Shown: positions 1 to 12,726, counted from the stretch's first letter. The stretch is 64,000 bases of DNA from Pholiota molesta (GCA_014925825.1 JACGCK010000019.1:1-64000); one strand, 5' to 3'. Translations and numbers: made by a program. The notes: generated by a model not told the origin, from the sequence alone.

Positions 1-100
1 CATTTTGCTTACGGCTCTTACGGTTCATTTCATGGTTCACAACGAATGTCTTAAATCCTGGCGGTTTACTACCCGCGAACCCGCTTAAATTTGGAATTAA

Positions 101-796
101 ATGTTACTGTGGTGCTACGATATATTGCTCTTATCCCGAAAACGTCATACTGATAAGATAATGACAAGTAACATACAATACATTGGAATAATGTCATTTG
201 CTATAATAGTTAGATATACCCGGCAAAGTATATGTAGCTGCAATACCATTCATTTATATGGTTGTGTCCTTCTGTAATAGTTAGATACTGCTTACAATAT
301 ATCTAATATCTGAAGACAACAATATAATGTATATGTTACTGTGGTGCTACAATACATTGCGCTTATCTCAGAAATGTCATACTGATAAGATAATGACAAG
401 AAACATACAATACATTGGAATAATGTCATTTGCTATAATAGTTAGATATACCCGGCAAAGTATATGTAGCTGCAATACCATTCATTTATATGGTTGTGTC
501 CTTCTGTAATAGTTAGATACTGCTTACAATATATCTAATATCTGAAGACAACAATATAATGTATATGTTACTGTGGTGCTACAATACATTGCGCTTATCT
601 CAGAAATGTCATACTGATAAGATTATGACAAGAAACATACAATACATTGGAATAATGTCATTTGCTATAATAGTTAGATATACCCGGCAAAGTATATGTA
701 GCTGCAATACCATTCATTTATATGGTTGTGTCCTTCTGTAATAGTTAGATACTGCTTACAATATATCTAATATCTGAAGACAACAATATAATGTCT
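101..796. repeat. 232-bp tandem repeat, three copies
   Basis: Three head-to-tail copies of a 232-bp AT-rich unit start at 101, 333 and 565, each beginning ATGTTACTGTGGTGCTAC. Copies 2 and 3 appear to differ by one base; copy 1 has a few more changes. Each later copy contains a 60-codon open frame, but it repeats only because the DNA repeats, and nothing suggests a protein. The near identity points to recent amplification or homogenisation. The ends carry no terminal inverted repeats that I can see. It could be a local satellite or part of a larger element cut by the window edge. Confidence 0.9.
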
Positions 797-1083
797 TATA
801 TGCCAATATACCCCGCCGTAACACTGCCACTTAGTTGTCGGAGCTACAACTAGATATCAACTTTTCCACAATTTACTGATGGTTGGCAACTTGACTGAGC
901 GACTCATCGTCAACCGATTTCCTTCAAGTCTACCTACAAGAAGTCTATGCTCCATGTCTAGTCTATTGGACGATCCTCGTGAGTTTCTGAAGCCTTGATC
1001 ATGTCGTCATCAGTTCAAAAGAGAATGTTTTTGTTTCCATTCAACAGGCCCTTTCACGAAACCTGCGATACTCGTCGAGCGTA

Positions 1084-2200
1084 ATGGGAAGTTTGTTTTC
1101 GAGGTGCGATGCTTATCGCAGTTGTCGCTCTATTCGAACCTTCCCTCACGCCATCTCAATCAAAACAGCGAGATCCACGGATAGTGGTATCTCTCTAGAG
1201 CCTCCCCCACCGATTCTCGAAGAGTTCAAAGACGATCTGCTCGACGGTTATACAGACGAACAGCTTTATCAATACTATCTGCAGTCGCCGAATATCATCA
1301 CAACAGAACCTGAGATTGTCAAGATTCTTTCTCGAAATCTAGTAACAAAGCCTAGGGCATATAACGACGATCCCAAGGATGAATTTCTAGCTATTGAACT
1401 GGCACATAAGCTCGGTATCATGACGCCCCGCGTGCATCGCCTTGTTCAATTTACAACGGAGGAAGCGAAGGATAGTCTTATAATCATGGATCGCATTCAT
1501 GGCCTTACACTCGAACAGCTTTGGCCCACCCTCAGTTTGTGGAACACATTTCGACTCGCATGGCAATTGCGGAGATATTTACGCTGCATGGGCTCCATTA
1601 TCACTCAGACTACAGGCGGACTGCACACTGGTCTCTGCAATTCACCGTGGTTTATGGATATAAATGGACCCACTGCGCACGCCTCACCCTCTACTCTGCG
1701 ACTACATGAATTGGTGGCTTCTCAAATGCGCTCCATTTTACTTGCATCCTCGCCCTGACTTGGTGATTGAACCATGCACGGTACATACTTTTGTGCATCA
1801 AGACCTTGCTCCCCGTAATATGATTGTAGATGGGAATGGAAAGTTATGGATTGTTAATTGGGGCCATGCTGGGTTCTATCCTCCATATATGGAATACGCT
1901 GGATTGGAAGCCTTGGGTCTCCAGATGGCCTGGCTTTCGATGCCTACATGGAGAGCGTGGTGGGGACGACTAAAGTGGTCTCTCTTCCGATGGATTGCAG
2001 CTGGTCCGATGGGTCCTCACAAGAAGGGATATGCTTCCCTGCTTCGTGTACATGATCGCTCTGTTAGGTTTTCTTATGAGGTAACGCCTTACTCTCGACA
2101 CATCCCTTCTCGACACATCCCTTCTACATATTCCCCGCTTGAGGTTTGTCGCTCGCAAGCGCTCCCACAGGTATGTGACTCAGATGACAGACGTCGTTAG
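1084..2200 (+). pseudogene. APH-type phosphotransferase (kinase-fold), frameshifted
   Basis: Aminoglycoside-phosphotransferase-like kinases of fungi phosphorylate small molecules or are of unknown substrate. The N-terminal lobe runs from ATG 1084 (EFLAIELAHKLGIMTPRV, then LIIMDRIHGLTLEQLW). The catalytic lobe continues in another frame with HQDLAPRNMIVD, the HxDxxxxN catalytic loop, then NWGHAGFYPPYMEYAG. The frame changes between about 1665 and 1715. No GT..AG intron fits there, because the stretch upstream of the second frame has no usable AG acceptor, so a one-base indel is the simplest reading. The normally invariant Asp of the DFG-equivalent motif (usual form DWE.AGFYP) is Asn here. Frameshift plus lost metal ligand suggest a dead gene, unless the indel is an assembly error. 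The 3' end is uncertain because it may have a further intron. Confidence 0.6.
2096..2125. repeat. 15-bp tandem duplication
   Basis: CGACACATCCCTTCT occurs twice back to back (2096-2110 and 2111-2125) near the 3' end of the APH-like frame, where the protein reads SRHIPSRHIPS. It lies past the conserved kinase motifs and may fall in an intron or in decayed coding sequence. Confidence 0.75.
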
Positions 2201-2538
2201 AATAACGAAGTTGAATACCTGCAAAAAAAAAATCGCCATATATATTCTTAAGCCCTTTGCTGCGGAGAAAAGTCAGTGACGATTTGAGTCATAGAAGTAA
2301 AGTACACCATAGTAAATATTGAACGTTGAACCAACATTGAACCCGAGGAAGGCCCGTTGAGTGGGAGCGCAAGTACTATCGCTGCTCAGCGAACGTCGAG
2401 AGCACTTGAACGCTAAAATATACCGGCCATCACACGTCAACTTGGCTTGACTATTTAATGGTACATCAAAATTATAATGGGAACAATTTTTATTCTTTCA
2501 GAGATGTTCCAAAACTACCTCTTTAATCTTGCACGCAA
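2201..2538. other. Intergenic, nothing recognised
   Basis: Convergent 3' regions of the APH-like gene and the O-methyltransferase. It holds an A-run at 2224-2232 and no convincing open frame or element. Confidence 0.5.
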
Positions 2539-4435
2539 TTAGGCCTTCAATTGATGCCCATCGCATGATGAATCTTGTGCTATTCGAAATTCTACAATCC
2601 CGCTCTCGCCGAAGTCCCAAAGTTTGACAAATGCCAACCCAGAAGTTTCTCCAAGGCGAATATAGGCCTGGAGGTGCCGCTCTTCACTGTTGAACATAGT
2701 CATCATAGCTACGTCCATAGCATATTGACGAACCCGCCCAACCCCATAGTTTGGGAGGAGCGGAACGGGCGCTTGTTTGAAGAGGGATTTGCCCTCAGGA
2801 ACACGCGCTGCGTCTTGGAGAATACACTCATCTGGGGTAGTGGTTAGAGTGCAACATCAAAGAAGAAATAGGCGGATACGTACGAACTAATACGCGACTA
2901 TGCTGGCTCATGGCCTTGCGTACGTTGGAGAGGATCGTGATACAGCGACTGTCTTCCCAATCATGACTGGTCCGCATAATTAACACAGCCCAGCAACAAA
3001 CAGGAACAGTGATGACGGGGCTTACAGTATATTTCTGATCTGAATGCGGTTTATAGAGATGATGTTTTGATAATAGTCCAGGCGGCAAGTAAGCATCAAC
3101 TCACATAATAGATGTCCGCATTCGAAACGGGGGACTGGATGAAGAAATTAAATGGAACGAACTTGATACGACTTTCCTCGATCGCCTTTGGGCATTTACT
3201 GGGCCAAAGATCATGTTTAGCCTCTAGAATTCTCTCCGGCAAGTCTTGCAGAGTCAGATGTAGAGATGGAAAGCGCCGTGCGAGCTCCAGCGCCATGTAG
3301 CCTACACCGCCAGCAACGTCAACAATCGTAGTTCCTGTGGGCAGCTCTTTCCAAGGAAACTCTGTTTCCTGACGGTAAGGACAGTTTAATTGGCATGTAG
3401 GGGCATTTCGAAAACGCACCATGTATGACGGCCAGAGACTCACTTGCGACAGCATAGCCATGCATGGCGACAGTGAAGCGCTCGCCGAATTCGGCGCCTA
3501 TTTTTGTGTCCTATATAGGGTCTGATAATGGAAGCATTCGCCTAATCAAAATGATGGACCTACAATGCCGCTATAGTAATTGAACATCGTTCCGGAATAA
3601 CCGGTATGTCTGTTGAAAGCAGTCTTGTTTGGAGCAGTTGAATGGCCCCAGTCCTCGTCTCCCAAGACTTCCGTAAGGAAAGGGATAGCTCCTTGGAGTT
3701 CCTGGGTACTAATTCGAAGAACCAGGTCAGCTCCTTTAAGAAATAATGGGCAAAGGGGGTAAATACTTGTATCGACACAAATTAGACATCGGATTCTCCG
3801 AAAGAAGTTGTACGCTCAATCTGTTATTTACAAAAACGTCCTTGGAGACTAAATTAAATGAAGTCAGTAACGACTCGTGAAAACGAAATAAATCCATACT
3901 TTCTCTGAAGATGTGCTTAGTGGCGAGTAGTCTCATAGTCCTTCCAAGCCTGTGTTCTTCAAGACCTGTCCTTTTTGCAATATCGGCAACGTGGACACCC
4001 GCCGGTTGATCACGAAGAATATCTGGAATTTTGTACGCCATGACAACATCCATACAACCTGGTTCTAGCATCTTCGAGGGCGGAATATCAGCGAATGAAC
4101 GAGCATGTTTTATTGGAAACCACATACCCCCATTGCTCTCTGGTTTTATAGAAATTAAATTGAGTAGAATCGCGGCAGCAAAAACCTCATACATTCATAA
4201 TGGTATGGCTTGGTCTCAACACGGTTGCGATGAGTTGAGCGCACGCGCCTTCAATTGTCTGTATCGCCGTTCGCAGCTCCATGCTATCGGACACAAGATC
4301 CAGTGGATGGGGTTCTACGTCATCCAGTGAAGGGACGTACGGCTTCGACGACTTCGCGAAGTGTGCCTCTACAGTCTGAGACGCCTCAGAAATTAGCTTG
4401 ACAAGCGAAGACAGTTGTCCATTAGGCGCAGCCAT
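2539..4435 (-). CDS. SAM-dependent O-methyltransferase (COMT-like)
   Basis: A class II small-molecule O-methyltransferase that transfers methyl from SAM to a hydroxyl, cytosolic, usual in fungal secondary metabolism. The start ATG at 4435 opens MAAPNGQLSSLVKLISEA. Exons then give a winged-helix dimerisation region (LRDQPAGVHVADIAKRTGLEE), GTMFNYYSG, SAM motif I IVDVAGGVGYMALELARRF, LQDLPE, the catalytic-base region TSHDWEDSRCITIL, and the C-terminal AFVKLWDFGESGIVEFR. The stop is at 2539-2541. At least six exons join by eye without frameshift, and the length fits the family at about 450 residues. It lies in the same orientation as the adenylate-forming enzyme and permease, which suggests a small pathway group. 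The substrate is unknown. Confidence 0.85.
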
Positions 4436-5386
4436 AGTGAAGTAGGTCTGAAAGCAGGCTGGAAGGGGAATCGGTATTATCTGAAGGGATTGAATTATAT
4501 ACTCTGGTTTCTTAAAGTATTGCACGTCGACTTCCCGATCCCCATTGAATGATACATCGTCTTCTGAATCGCACGCCTATTGTACTGAAAATGTTTAGGA
4601 ATTGGAATACAAGGCGGTATCTTGTACTCATTATCCTGTGAAGTTTGACTGATATATGATGATAAAACTTACTCGCCATCGGAAGGTCATCGTCAAAACA
4701 ACATGCGTTTGGTCTGTCATGATGTCGAGTGTAAGGTTGGGCATTTATGTGCCTTGAGCGCGGCTATAATGTCAAAATGGCCGATATCAACAGCGTGGAC
4801 GGAGTCCGGGGAGGAAAGGCTCACAGTACTTTGATACATCCTCCCCGCCCGACCCGAACAGGTCGGCAAGTGAGCTAGCAAAGTGAATGTGGCATTATCA
4901 TGCAACTTGTGTGGGAGTGGAAAGGACAATGGATGAGGTAGAGAGTGTCACACGATGCGGTGCGTGATAGGTTTATTACAACTGCCAGAGATAGGACCTC
5001 TGATCGGCGGTGAAAGAACGGAGAAAAGGCCATATCTTCATCTGAACGACCTCCCAACTTCCTCCGTCCTCTAAGGACACACCGTCTACAATAATGCCAA
5101 GCACGTCATCATTTACCCTACATTGTCGACTTGCAAGTAAGGGATCGTCCCTTGAACGGGATTTTGAAGCCGAACCTCGAAGATGGACTCACGAGAAGCT
5201 TGCCAATGGTCCACGAGAAGCTTGCCAATGATCCACGAGGCTGTGTAAGATCGAGGGCTCTGAGAATGGGTATCCATGAATACTATGTGCGGGGTGTGCA
5301 CGCCTGAGCGCCGAGTCATTAAACTGAATATACTTTGATATATTCTTTGTCTACACCTTCTGTTCGGACGGTATCGGATCACCTTC
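4436..5386. other. Intergenic between methyltransferase and ligase
   Basis: Probable promoter of the O-methyltransferase and 3' region of the adenylate-forming enzyme. Several short frames on the minus strand have no conserved motif. The only structure seen is the 22-bp duplication listed separately. Confidence 0.5.
5191..5234. repeat. 22-bp tandem duplication
   Basis: ACGAGAAGCTTGCCAATGRTCC is present twice in direct succession (5191-5212 and 5213-5234) with one difference. It sits in the intergenic stretch 3' of the ligase gene. It is probably a replication-slippage product. Confidence 0.8.
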
Positions 5387-7586
5387 TCAGACTTTCAGCT
5401 GTGCGTATATGGTTTCTAAGATCTCCGCATGCTCATCCTCCGCCGCTTTGCGTCTAATCAAAATACGAGTCAGATGCCTAATCCAAAATCATCAGGCGAG
5501 CCTTAGATATAATTAACTGACCGAATGTTTCCCTTTTCCTAGAAAACGTCAGCAACTTACGCCATTATAAATAATTGTGAGTGGAAAACTCACTGTTGTG
5601 CGTGGCAGCGTTCCCCGAGGAACAGCAACAATCTGGACCTTGAATAGCAGTCGCTCATGGATAAAGGCACTGGCGTTGAAGGGCGCATGTCGCGCCAAGA
5701 TCTGTTCTTTCAGAATTTCCACCGCACTACCATCCGAAGGATCGACGGATAGCGGTTCGACAAATAGTACGATCCCCGGCTTGTAATGTCCAGCGACGAC
5801 GCAGTTTCCCACTAGGTCGGCGCAGACGTGCAAGATGTTGTCTTCAATTGATCTGGGTCAGGAAACGACGCGTTAACAAGTAGAGGAGAGGCTGGAGAGG
5901 ATGAGCGTGACTTACTTAGTATCACAGAAGCTAAGATGTTTTCCAGTTCTGATCCAGTCATCATTCCTGCCACCTAGCGTCCAGTATACATCAGCCGTCA
6001 ACGTAGTATAAATCAAAGATATTCGTACTCACGGAAGGCGTACATCCCAGGAGATGTCTCCTCGAACAGGTCCCCTGTGATGTGCCCGTCTGGTCGATTC
6101 CTGATAGATGGGTGTGGACAGTTGGCGGCGTCGGCGGGAATGAACAGGTCGAAAAGATTTCCTCCCTGTAGACGTGAGGCAGCGTCCCCATCGAGGTCTT
6201 CCTTCTTGCTGCTGGTCGCTGGGATGAGCTTGGCGTCCACGTCCTTGATGATGTGCATGGACGGCAGGGCGGCGGTATTATTGACGTCTGAGACCAAGCA
6301 ACAACCTGGACAATGCTAATCAGTACAGGGATCGGATTGTATAACGAGGGTATTGGGGACGCACCTGATTCAGTCGTAGCATACATAGCCTGTCCCGGAA
6401 ATGGTTTGAATAGCTCAGGATATAGCAAAAATGAGATGTACTCACCGTCGCTTTCACGCCGTTTTCGACGAGCCACGCTTCGTCACTGGGATTCAAAGCA
6501 GCGCCGGTGTATGTCACTTCCACCAATCCTTTGAGTGCTGCGAGCACATTCGCGTCGTTCCGTGCGATACCGATCAGCTTCGAAAGCCAAGGCGCGTAGA
6601 GGAACGCCCAATTCATGCCTGCCTCGGCAATGAGCGCCAGGAACTCGCTGGCGTCGAAGTCTGGCTTCGACGTTTGCACGAGGCATTGGCCCGACCATCC
6701 GAGATAGCTCACAGCTACAGAAATTCCATGAGAAAATCCCTGAATGAACCGCAAGAAGACTTACTGGTAGCGGACCCGACATTGGCGAAAGAACCGAGGT
6801 TATTGACGACGCCCTGGACGTCGCCACCCTGCCATATCGCGGGCCATTGGACCTGCGCCTGGCAGCGCAGCCATTTGTGGGTCTCGGGGACGGGTTTGGG
6901 GCGGCCACCGGTGGTGCCACTGGTGTGGAAGATGACACCAACCGCATCGTCGGGCACAATTGGCAAGTCCGGCAATTTCCGGTCACCCAAAGGCGGCAGC
7001 GAGCTGAGATCACTGAGGAGGGAAATACTAGGAAACGACAACGACGCCACTGCGGCGGAGTAGAATGGGTCGTACAAGATGGCTTTGCCATTGGTTAGGG
7101 ATAGTACGGATGGGACAGCGTCATTCAAAGTAGCCATGGCCTTGTTGAGCATTTGCGGGATATAGCCAATACGCGCCAAGGCATACAAGTGGACAAGATC
7201 AGTGTATTTTTCACCGGTGATCCTGTAAGACATATTCGTAGTGAATACATAGAAGAGAACTTGCTGCTATTGGCATACCAAAGTCCAATAACATCTTGCG
7301 GCTGGAGGCCGGCTTCCTGCAGAGGTTTAATCCAATGCGCGGCAACCCTTTCGAGGTCATCGATGAACGTTTGATAGGTGACCGACCTCCACGACGGAGC
7401 TTCAGAGGTTCCTGTGAATAGCTTCAGCAGGGTACGCGAGGAGTACTTGTTGAGCGCGGGAAGGAGATATTCTAAAAAATGAGGCATGGGGCGATTCAGA
7501 TGTTCTGTATAGTAGTTGACTTCACCAGATTTTCTGAGCTCAAGATAAGTACACACGGAGCGCAGATGCATATTGCTATAGGCCAC
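5387..7586 (-). CDS. Adenylate-forming enzyme (AMP-binding, acyl-CoA ligase/NRPS-A-like)
   Basis: Activates a carboxylic acid as acyl-AMP. The N-terminus from ATG 7586 has LEYLLPALNKYSSRTLLKL. Core motifs follow: P-loop A3 IFHTSGTTGGRPKPVPETHK, then LGWSGQ and EVTYTGAALNPSDE. A 25-nt microexon (6365-6389) carries MYATTESG, the A5 signature with Ala for the usual Gly. DGHITGDLFEE is the A7 region, and the C-terminus has VQIVAVPRGTLPRTT and RKAAEDEHAEILETIYAQLK before the stop at 5387-5389. No carrier-protein or reductase domain follows, so it is a stand-alone adenylating enzyme. Its A-domain looks closer to fungal NRPS-like reductases than to acetyl-CoA synthetase. It is co-oriented with the methyltransferase and permease. 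The substrate cannot be read. Confidence 0.82.
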
Positions 7587-8662
7587 GCGCTTTTTCAGTT
7601 CGTGATTGCGAATTAATTAGATGAGAACAGCCCGAAGTGAATCAATCCCTCGACCTCCCACGGCGGACCCACGCTGAGTCGATAGATTGTTCTTAGATAC
7701 ATTGGGAATGCGGCTTCTCACCTCCACATGGAAGCTTCATCTACGTGTTCTTGTTTGTCACCTCCTTATGCACCAATCTAAATCATTACAGACTTCTTTT
7801 TTCCGAAGTCGTTGGTAGAACTCGGTCAAAGACACCTCGGCACAACCTCGGCATAGACTCGCGGGCGTCCGGCTCGCATTTGTGAGAATATTAAAATGAT
7901 GTGTGACCAATGTGTGACATGCAATTTTCACAGCGTCTCGCTGCTGACTCTCGCATCACCGTTCGCTCTGTACTCGCCGCTCATGCTCACATCAAGTTGA
8001 GCGCACTCGCGCATCGAACGCAGATTTGATATCGAGATGCGGGCGCGTTGTTATCGTTCATTATCTCTCCTTCAGGCCTCCAGACTCCTCGTCGTGCCTC
8101 AGCGGCTTCTCCCGGTTCCTCGGACTGTCCAAACCAGGTCCAAACCTCTGACACTTGACTCGGAGTCGCGCATTCATCGTTCCTTGTCAGGCGCTCAAGA
8201 GTTGCCCCTCATCGGTCTTGCTAGTCTCTCCAGATCTCGCTCTACGGCCCCGCCCATCGTTCTTTATCTACACATGCCACATTCCAATCTTGCACACGCA
8301 GTCCGGCCCTCGCATCCACATCGTTGCAACCTACACCTGCCAACTTCTGTACATCTGATGTGCCTTTATTCGACGCTTGGTTTCACTGTATTGTCTTCCA
8401 GACTCGTCCGCCCTGCCTTCTGAGCCGGCCGACATCGCTTCATCGTCGTTCTTTGTTCTTCAACTCTACAGAATTCCTGCCCGACGGCATCGGTTTCCCG
8501 TCGTCTCTACAACGTCACTGGTGTTTGTTATGGAGAGTACCATCATCAAAGTACTTGCATAAAATTATAGGATCTGACTACTATTGTGTATCTATCTTTC
8601 GGCACCCTTCCTACGCGACGAGTTTCCTCAGACGAAGAGATAATTACATCTAATGGCTTCAA
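7587..8662. other. Intergenic, pyrimidine-rich
   Basis: Upstream of the ligase. From about 8030 to 8640 the plus strand is CT-rich with overlapping open frames of up to 128 codons in all three phases. They share no motif and look like composition artefacts. A short unrecognised plus-strand gene cannot be excluded. Confidence 0.4.
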
Positions 8663-11144
8663 TCAGTTCCCCGGCCCTAATATGCGATCCTGATGACGAG
8701 TCAGAAAGATACTCACCAACCACTGCCACACCGCTTCCGCCGTATTCTTCGGAGGAGGATCGTCGTAGCTGGTCGAAACAAAGACCAAATCAGTACCTCG
8801 CAAATTCACATAAATGGTGCCGTTACGTACGTTGCGTCCTCGATCTCCTTGATATTAGTGACGAAGTCCATCTCGTGTGGTTTCCTGATCGAGCCCCTGT
8901 AGTAGAATCTGGCGCTGATATAGAGGATCGGGAAGAGGACGAGTGGAAGATAGTTCGTGATGAACGTATCCGTCGCCCACAAGCCCTTCAGGAACACGGA
9001 CCATCCACTCAGCTAAAACCATTCAAACCCACTGGTAAGAAATCCGACGGTACTTGTTCATTCAAGAAGAGAGACTCGACATACGACGGAGATGATCAAG
9101 CACGCAGACGCGCCGTAGTACGCCGCATACGGCTGCAGCGCGGAGGTGTACGGGAGGCTCCTCCGATCGATGCCCTGCGCCGCCAGGCCCTTGTGGAACC
9201 GGATATAGGTGAAGCATATCCCGAACCACGTCATCAGCCCAGCGATGGCGGTCAGGTTCGAGAACCAGCCGAACACGCGGCCAGCGCCAGCGGAGACGGC
9301 CATGTAGCCGAGGAGCGCGAAGAGGGAACAGACGATGATGGCGACGTAGGGGAGACCAGAGCGCGATGTGCGCAGGAAAATCTTGGGAGCGTTGCCGGCG
9401 AATGCGAGGCCATCTTAGTATCAGCGCCGGATATTAGCAAACTAAGATTTCGGAATAATGATTATGGAACCACTGACAAAGTGCTCTTGAGCTGGCGTAA
9501 AGGTCACTGGACGCCGCCGACCAGGCAGAGGTTAAGAGACACGCGTTGATAATCTAGATTTTGTTTTTAAGAATTCTATCCACTTTTCTAGAGCTTCTGC
9601 AAGAAGGTGCTCACAGATGGAAGCGATTTGATTCCGGCGCGTTCGATGGCAATGACGAATGGAGAAGCCCCAGCCGTTCCCTGGACGTCTTTGAGGTTCA
9701 GTCGTGGGTCATTCGATGGCACCAGGAGTCCAATCACAAGGGTCCCGAGGATGTAGAAGAGAAGGATTCCTGAGATGGTACGAAGGATAAATATCTCAAG
9801 CCTGTCGATTTGTTGCAAGTATTTATATTAACTTACGGATGTACACTCTCTTAATGGCCTTGGGAATGTTACGCCTGGGATTCTTGGCCTCGCCGGCTGC
9901 GATCTGGGTCAAAAACGGTCTGCTAAAGTAAAACTCCTCGACGCAAGAAATTCTTACGGCAACAATTTCGGTTCCGATGTAAGAGAAAGCAGCTTGAGTC
10001 AAGACAGCGAAGAAACCGAGGAAACGGCCTTTAGACCCTCCGATTTTAGCATATTGGACGAAAGGCCCGGGCTCTTTCCAGAATCGAAATCCCAGACGGT
10101 CGTGATTTGGGCCACCTAAAAATGAAAATGACTTGAGCAATGTAGGAAGGACTGTTCAGACATGTATTCCTACCACCGAGATCGAGAACAATACCAAGAA
10201 TAATGAGGCCGGTGATAGTGATAACCTTGATGGAACTGTATATGTAAAAATAGAGATGGATATTCCATGAATGAGTTGCACCTAATTATTAAATGTTAAA
10301 CACTTACGCGAAGACGAACTCGGCCTCTCCGTAGGCGCCTTAAAAACTTGAGCTTCGATGTGGATTTAATCAATGGATAATAACTCACCTGCTCCAAGTA
10401 AATTAATAGCTAAGACTACAATCATGCAGATGGTAATCCAAACGGCAGGATTGATCTCTTTATTCCAGAATCCAATTAGAACTGAAGCAGCACTGAGTTC
10501 TGCCGGTAATATAATAGACCAATTATACCTGCGACATAGAATATCAGTCATCACAGAACGATATTCTGAATCATGTAGCTGATGCAAACCAATAATTCCA
10601 GCCCATGGTAAAAGCAAAAGCAGGATCCACAAAACGTTCAGCCAGCTTGATGTGTCCGCCAGAAATAGGTAAGAAGGCGATCATCTCTCCCAGGGAGACC
10701 TAGTAGTGCCAGCTTAGATATTCAAAATTTCAACCAAGGAAGGAAGGGCATTTACCATAACAGAGAAGCAGACAGTGCCTATCAGCATGTACCCTAATAC
10801 CAGGCCTTCGGGATAAAGTATAAGCATCGACGACGTAAGTTCCACCGGTGAAATCCAGCTCACCAATGGGACCTCCATTCTCAAGTGCACCTCCAGTACC
10901 TAAGAAAAGGCCAGTTCCAATGACGCCTCCAATACTAGATTAAGACGTTGTATTATGAGCAGGACTAGCTTTGTTAAGACAGTGAAAACTTGAAGGCGTG
11001 CCTGATCATGGCGATATGGCGATTCTTCAGCTGGCGAACCAGAGGAGTTTGCCCATTCAAAGAACCTTCGAGGCTCGCTCCTCGCAGGGACTCTGTGTCT
11101 GAAACTTTAGAGCCATCGATACCACTTTTCTCTTCGGATGCCAT
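8663..11144 (-). CDS. Amino-acid permease (APC superfamily, YAT type)
   Basis: A plasma-membrane proton-coupled amino-acid importer with 12 TM segments expected. ATG 11144 gives a hydrophilic N-tail ending LVRQLKNRHIAMI. The family signature IGGVIGTGLFLGTGGALENG follows, encoded near 10865-10940. Later exons give NWSIILPAELSAAS, FRFWKEPGPF, FSYIGTEIVAV, AGEAKNPRRNIPKAI, DLYASSRALYGLAFAGNAPK, FGICFTYIRFHKGLAAQGID and PYAAYYGA. The last intron (8769-8830, GTACGT..CAG) removes an apparent early stop and joins EIEDAT to YDDPPPKNTAEAVWQWL. The stop is at 8663-8665. Intron removal restores the frame wherever I tested it, so the gene is intact. It diverges from an MFS exporter, which suggests an import/export pair around the local pathway. 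Confidence 0.9.
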
Positions 11145-12726
11145 GTTGAGAAAAGAGAAGAGACGGAATCAGAGAAAGCTTAGGGCAGTGCGAAAACCCA
11201 GAGTGATGTCCTATTAATATTGTTCTACGCAGAATAAAGATTACGGCAGGGCTATTACTCTGTAGCTTTAAGATGCAAAGTTCGATGAAAGTCTCCTGTC
11301 TCAAGGCACATTCAATTGATCTAGCTCAATACTAAGCGCTACTTACAGCGGCAAGCCTTGAAGGAGCGAGAGACATTTCGGAGGTACACAGACAGCTCTT
11401 ATCTTCGAAATTCAGAACCTAGATAAGCGGCCGAAATCTTTGATAGATAGACAGTGGCAGTTGCGACAGGCCTGCTATTATTGACATCCATTAAGGTTTG
11501 GGAAGATGCAGTATCTGCTTCGGGCAGCGTAAACTTTAACGGTCGGGTTACAAGGATTATTTTCGCGCGAGATCGCACTCACCTTGCACTCACCTATCGG
11601 ACAACAATATTTTGGACGTCGACATAGTACAGGACCTCATTAAATATCTCCGTAAACTACATAGGCACCGTGTATTTTCGCAGTTTGAGTGTACATAACA
11701 ATTGGACGTGGGTAGAACGTGGCCACGCTCAAATATGCCTTTCAAGTACCCAGGTCGGCCTCGGGAGAGTAAGCCCACTGGCAATTTTGAAAGCCGTTGT
11801 GAGGCTGAATTCCAAGGCATCAATACCAGAGCATGAACTACTCGTCCAAATTTAAAACCCTAAGTATACCACGGACTATATGGTGTTGGAAAGGAATGAT
11901 GAGATTCAAAAAAGATGCGCGCCCTGATATAGATAGATGGTACTGAAATCGACTCTTCTCGGCTTCTTCCAACATCTAACGTTTACATACCTGAGAAGAG
12001 CTTTGTGAGTGTTTCGATAAGATATATTTCCCTCAGTCTAATATTCTTATCGACGCAGTGATGCTCCAACTAACAGCGTTCTGATCGATTTATTATTCCT
12101 TCTCTGAATTAGACCTGCATAACCAGCGGTATAGTAAGAGGAGGCGAACCTTGCTTCTCTAATTTTTTAAAACAAAAATTAGCCGTATTTAAGTCGCTCT
12201 AGAGTTTGGATATGGGTGGACACTGGACTGGTAGCGATCAACCTTGGGCGATTTAAACAAGATTTAAACGAACCATACTTGCTAAGCAAAATACGCCGGA
12301 AAAGCAGTAATCAAATTTCATAACATCTGTACGTATTACCACGCAGCATGGGAGGTGGGCACTGAGCGCCGGGTACGCAGCACAAATTCAGCACCGAACT
12401 CGAAAGTGTACATGTGCACTGGACCCAGTGGTTGGCAATATTTTCCCAGGCTCCTATTTTTGACATTCTCTGACTGCGTTCGGGATCCGGAATGTCACCA
12501 CTCCCCTTCCATCTGCAGAACGTGTTCAATGGAAATGCAGGCCTTTCTCAGAGAGCTTGTGCTACTTCTGTGTTACTATATGATCCCGCGCTATCTCTTA
12601 TGATGCGTGAACGTCATGTCCTCATGCATAATGATCTCGGGTTCGGATTGTTACGTGCTTCCATCATCTAGCAGAAGCCAACTCGAATCCTTTTTCATCA
12701 TCCTCTCAAGGTACCTGTAGCGCATA
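11145..12726. promoter_or_regulatory. Divergent intergenic region between permease and MFS gene
   Basis: About 1.6 kb separates two divergent transporter genes, so both promoters should lie here. I see no conserved gene, TIR or long repeat. Short frames on both strands lack motifs. No specific binding site is claimed. Confidence 0.45.

Noticed and set aside
327..741. Two identical 60-codon open frames
   Set aside because: They are identical only because they lie in the 232-bp tandem repeat. No start context, motif or third copy supports a gene.
1645..1720. Short intron to explain the APH frame change
   Set aside because: No AG acceptor lies between the possible GT donors and the point where the second frame's conserved residues begin.
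8037..8653. Overlapping plus-strand frames up to 128 codons
   Set aside because: All three phases are open because the strand is pyrimidine-rich; no motif, and frames disagree.
8653..9549. 298-codon plus-strand frame
   Set aside because: It is antisense to the amino-acid permease exons, whose protein motifs are unmistakable on the minus strand.
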